Shown one piece after another: positions 60,801 through 64,000 of a DNA stretch of 64,000 nucleotides. This stretch comes from Paragordius varius. Its lineage: Eukaryota; Nematomorpha. The notes beneath the pieces are model-generated. The model saw only the letters and a list, made by a program, of their open reading frames with translations. It had not been told where the DNA came from and searched no databases. A program made the translations under genes and the position numbers. The stretch covers positions 5,890,001-5,954,000 of the forward strand of contig OZ176053.1 in assembly GCA_964247055.1 (NCBI GenBank). The letters run 5' to 3'. The number at the start of each line of letters is the position of its first letter. The first letter of the stretch is position 1.

Positions 60801-63485
60801 GGAAATCGAAAAAGATCCATTAAATTATGATGCATGGTTTGATTTGTTACGGCTTTTGGAATCCGAGGAGTCACATGAAACCGAACTAATTCGTGATAAT
60901 TATGAGAAGGCTATATCAAACATACCACCAATACAAGTTTTTAAATTTATATTATTAGTAATTAAATTTGAAAATTTATTTGCCATTAAATGTAATTATG
61001 ATGGGGAGATAATATTTTTGGGATAGAATCGTTTATTTTAAATAAAAGAGTTTTCGTGATTTTATATATTAACTATTTTTAAGTGATAACTCAAGGGAAA
61101 AATATCTATTTTTGAAATAAAGCATTTCAATTTTTATAAATCAAATTTGGTTTCTTTATTGTTTTTTGTATCACATTTCAAAGGAGAAACGATATTGGAG
61201 GCGTTATATATATCTGTGGATATATTATGCCCTTTTTGAGGAGCTTGAAATGAAAGATGTGGAAAGGACTCGACAAATTTATAAGACATGCCTTCAAGAC
61301 ATAATTCCACACAAAGTATTTACTTTCGCCAAAATTTGGATCATGTATGCCCATTTTGAAATACGACAAAAACAGCTAACAACAGCTCGAAAAATTATGG
61401 TAATTTAATTTTTTTATATCTAAGAATCCGGAGACTTTCGTTTGATTTATATTAAATACATTTTGCTATACTTCAAAAATATAACTTTTATAACTATAAT
61501 CTTGCAAAATGACATTAAAACCGTTTTTATGCCGATTAATAATAGATGCAGTCATTCTGTATTTAAAAATTTAACTATATATTACTTGTTAATTTTTTTC
61601 TAATAATTTTACCAATTAACCATACTATGCAATATATTAATTGTTGCTTACATTTTTCTCATCCTCCATATATATAGGGCCATGCCATAGGCCTATGTCC
61701 AAAAGATAAACTGTTTAAAGCGTACGTGGATTTGGAACTTGAGCTACGTCAATTTGATCGTGCCCGCAAACTGTATGCCAAATGGTTGGAATACAATCCG
61801 GCTTCAGCCACAGTTTGGGTCAAATTTGCTGAACTCGAATGTGTTTTGGGTGACCTTGATCGTTCACGATACTTGTACAATTTAGCTCTGAGGGATGATT
61901 TAAAACTCGTTTTGGATGTACCCGAGTTGGTGTGGAAAGCATTCATTGACATGGAAAGTGAACAGGGTATGTTTATGCGAATAATAAAAAGTCTGAATAT
62001 TATGCATAAGTGTATTGAGAATTTCTCTGTTAACTGATAAATTAAAAGGGATAAATAAAATAATAATTGGAAAGATACAGTTAAAATTTTAATCAAAATC
62101 GTGTATACTAAATCGATATACGAATTATAAAAATCAAATATTTGTATTTTATGATAAGTGCTAAAAGGCACGAAACAGTCTGCCATTATTATCCGCCAAG
62201 ATCAAATATCATTCAAAATACTACTGCGCATAATCATCGCCTATTTTTACATCTTTGTATATGATTAAAAATAATTATAAAATGTATAGGTTATTTTACC
62301 TATTATAGGGGATATAGGTGCCGTACGTGCATTGTATGAGCGTTTACTTCAACGTACATCTCACCTTAAAGTTTGGCTCAGTTATGCCGAATTTGAAAAG
62401 GGACAACTCAAACTAGCTATAAGTCTATCCTCTAATTCCACCAATAATAATAATAATGAAAATCAGGATGGCGAGACCATATCTGAAACCAAATCGAAAT
62501 TATTAGATATTGAAGGTGCTTATGCTCGCCCTCGTGAAATTTATCGGCGAGCAAATACTTTTTTTGCCCGTGAAATGACAAATAATCCAGATCTCATGGC
62601 TCTTAAACAAGACCGATATGCATTGCTTCAAGCATGGAAGAGTTTTGAGGTATATACTATGTTATTTAGGGTCGGCCTATTTATTAATACATTTAAACAA
62701 TTATGATAGTTACTTTTATATGATCTATTTGCCATTTTATATCATAATCAGTATCGAACTCAATTATATGCTCTGTTTGAGAAAATAAAGTAAAACGACA
62801 GTGCCTAACTATATTTAATAAACATCCTCTCATTTTATCTTGTTTGATTTGAAAATTGGAGTTCGACCTCTAACAAAGCCTAATTTAATGACTTGAACGA
62901 AATATTTTTATTTTTTCAGCATTGATAATTTGTATATTACGAATCGATTAGTAACCAGACAAATTATCATAACGGAACTATTATAAATGCATTGGAACAG
63001 CATAAGAATTTAGGGTTTAAAAAATGGCTGGGCCATTAAAAATCAAGACCACCCCCGGTATTGAGAGTTAGTTTTGACGGGTAATACATTCATAACCGTG
63101 ACTGTGACCACTCTTAAAACATACAAAAGAATTTATATACCAATTATCACGTAATATAATATTAATTAATGGTAAAAAATTTACTTACCCTTTATACTTA
63201 ATTATCCAAAAAACTAAATATATAAAAATAAAAACGTAGATGGAGTTTGGAGACAAAGCGAGTCAGGCCAAGATTGAAGAACTGATGCCTCAACGCGTCA
63301 AAAAACGCCGAAGAATCGATGAAGACGAAGAAGATATTGAAGCCCTGGGGGGCATTTCAGGCGCCGCCGCGGCTGTTGCACCCGCTTGGGAGGAATATTA
63401 TGATTATGTGTTTGATGCACAAACTAACCAACAACCAAACCTTAAACTGCTGGAATTGGCTAAGAAATGGAAAAAACAAATTTGA
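54899..63485 (+). CDS. CRNKL1: Crooked neck-like pre-mRNA splicing factor (Clf1/Syf3)
   Basis: Twelve exons: 54899-54937, 54965-55209, 55288-55371, 55509-55728, 56094-56333, 60087-60110, 60260-60421, 60802-60936, 61184-61399, 61678-61966, 62309-62649, 63240-63485 (746 aa). It is a HAT-repeat scaffold of the Prp19/NineTeen complex, required for spliceosome activation in the nucleus. Landmarks: [169 protein letters not shown], basic RVKKRRR and [17 protein letters not shown]. Intron 1 is 27 nt; intron 5 is 3,753 nt and carries a transposon. A 24-nt micro-exon (KGEIEMLK) precedes HERVRVIYK. An Asn/Ser-rich insert lies in exon 11. Confidence 0.96.
56695..60045 (-). mobile_element. Decayed DDE (Tc1/IS630-like) transposon with ~1.1-kb inverted arms
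   Basis: Left arm (about 56695-57840) and right arm (about 58430-60045, lengthened by a MITE insertion) are diverged inverted copies. Outer ends share GATTAAAAGAATGAATAT. The central 590 bp is single-copy. On the minus strand it encodes an N-terminal piece like [15 protein letters not shown] and further on [16 protein letters not shown], the last conserved block of DDE_3/IS630-Tc1 transposases (FLPPYSPDLNPIE). Before that block, APIHKG resembles the DNAPIHKS motif. Stops and frameshifts make it inactive. The transposase end at 57689-57895 reaches into the left arm, and the right arm repeats it. The element fills most of crooked neck intron 5. Confidence 0.78.
59381..59899. mobile_element. CCCCAATTT-family MITE, copy C (nested)
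   Basis: About 520 bp, from TCGATTCAAATTCGGGTATA to CTACCCCAATTTAAATC. It interrupts the right arm of the long-TIR transposon: the sequences on either side are contiguous in the left arm. It is inverted relative to copy A. It therefore inserted after the host transposon, which gives a relative age. Confidence 0.72.
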
Positions 63486-64000
63486 TCAATTGATTGATTG
63501 AATTATACGAAAAAAATGTAACTGTGAATATTATATTATACGTATATATATCTTAATAAATATGTTAAAATTGAATGTGGTGGTTTATGGTATGTGTGAA
63601 AAGTTGTGTTTAAGATTATTAAGTTTATGGATTGTCCTTAAAAGTTTGTTATTTAGATACAGTTAAGGAAATCTAAAACATATATGACACGACATCAAGA
63701 GTTAACAATATTTCTCATCAATCTACTGCATTATACTTTGGTACTATATACTTATATGTAATACATATTTCAATGTTTTATTATTTCAATTTAAGTTCAA
63801 TAATCGGTTTTTTAGTATTGAAAAACAAAAAATCCTCTTTGAATATGTATGTTAACTCTTCTGCCTATGGTTAATTTTTTTTTGTTATCAAAGGAATTTT
63901 TACACAATATCTTTGTGTTTAATGGTAAAACGAGATGATAATTGAATTTATCAAAATATTAATATTTATAATACGTAAATTTTAATTATAATAATCCTTT
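63486..64000. other. 3' flank of crooked neck
   Basis: 3' untranslated region and AT-rich intergenic DNA; no other gene seen to the end of the window. Confidence 0.55.
63555..63560 (+). terminator. Poly(A) signal of CRNKL1
   Basis: AATAAA 70 nt after the crooked neck stop codon. Confidence 0.6.

Noticed and set aside
61749-62186. 145-aa minus-strand frame
   Set aside because: Antisense of a conserved crooked neck exon and the following intron.
1-64000. tRNA, rRNA, CRISPR or bacterial operon features
   Set aside because: Looked for cloverleaf arms, rRNA-like blocks and regularly spaced direct repeats; none seen, and the DNA is eukaryotic.

Overview
The window is animal nuclear DNA: very AT-rich, with intron-split genes, spliceosomal GT-AG introns, AATAAA signals and many transposon remnants. 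The gene set (neuron navigator, malonyl-CoA decarboxylase, OSTC, crooked neck) is metazoan. Several introns in the housekeeping genes are only 21-30 nt long, which is exceptionally short for an animal. This recalls highly reduced invertebrates such as dicyemids or orthonectids, but the species cannot be fixed from the sequence.

Layout. 1-5.4 kb holds a 1.26-kb palindromic foldback element, a broken hAT end and a LINE scrap. 5403-6787 (minus) is a five-exon gene for a 261-aa protein that joins an N-terminal signal-peptide-like segment to the C-terminal part of the histone chaperone SPT16 plus an acidic tail. 9369-42751 (minus, with an alternative first exon at 47650-47811) is a 29-exon neuron navigator (NAV/unc-53/sickie) gene. 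It has an N-terminal CH domain, an SxIP motif and the conserved coiled-coil/basic block, but it ends where the family normally continues into an AAA ATPase module. All exon phases fit and give 2,399 aa. Its introns hold a young, apparently whole Ty3/gypsy element with identical LTRs (22032-26587), a decayed hAT transposon, an RTE LINE fragment and small hAT-like MITEs.

The right-hand 13 kb is compact. OSTC (plus, 51463-51947) faces malonyl-CoA decarboxylase (minus, 52712-54850), whose start codon lies only 48 bp from that of the divergent crooked neck gene (plus, 54899-63485). A 3.75-kb intron of crooked neck contains a degraded DDE transposon with about 1.1-kb inverted arms, into which a MITE has inserted. 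That MITE family has two more copies at 46.2 and 50.6 kb.

The genes are functionally unrelated: cytoskeletal guidance (NAV), N-glycosylation (OSTC), fatty-acid metabolism (MLYCD) and splicing (CRNKL1). The 21-30 nt introns removed from OSTC, MLYCD and crooked neck itself are the most unusual feature. The secreted-looking SPT16 fragment and the AAA-less NAV come next. Gene models are hand-built from splice signals, phase continuity and remembered family sequences; no search was run.
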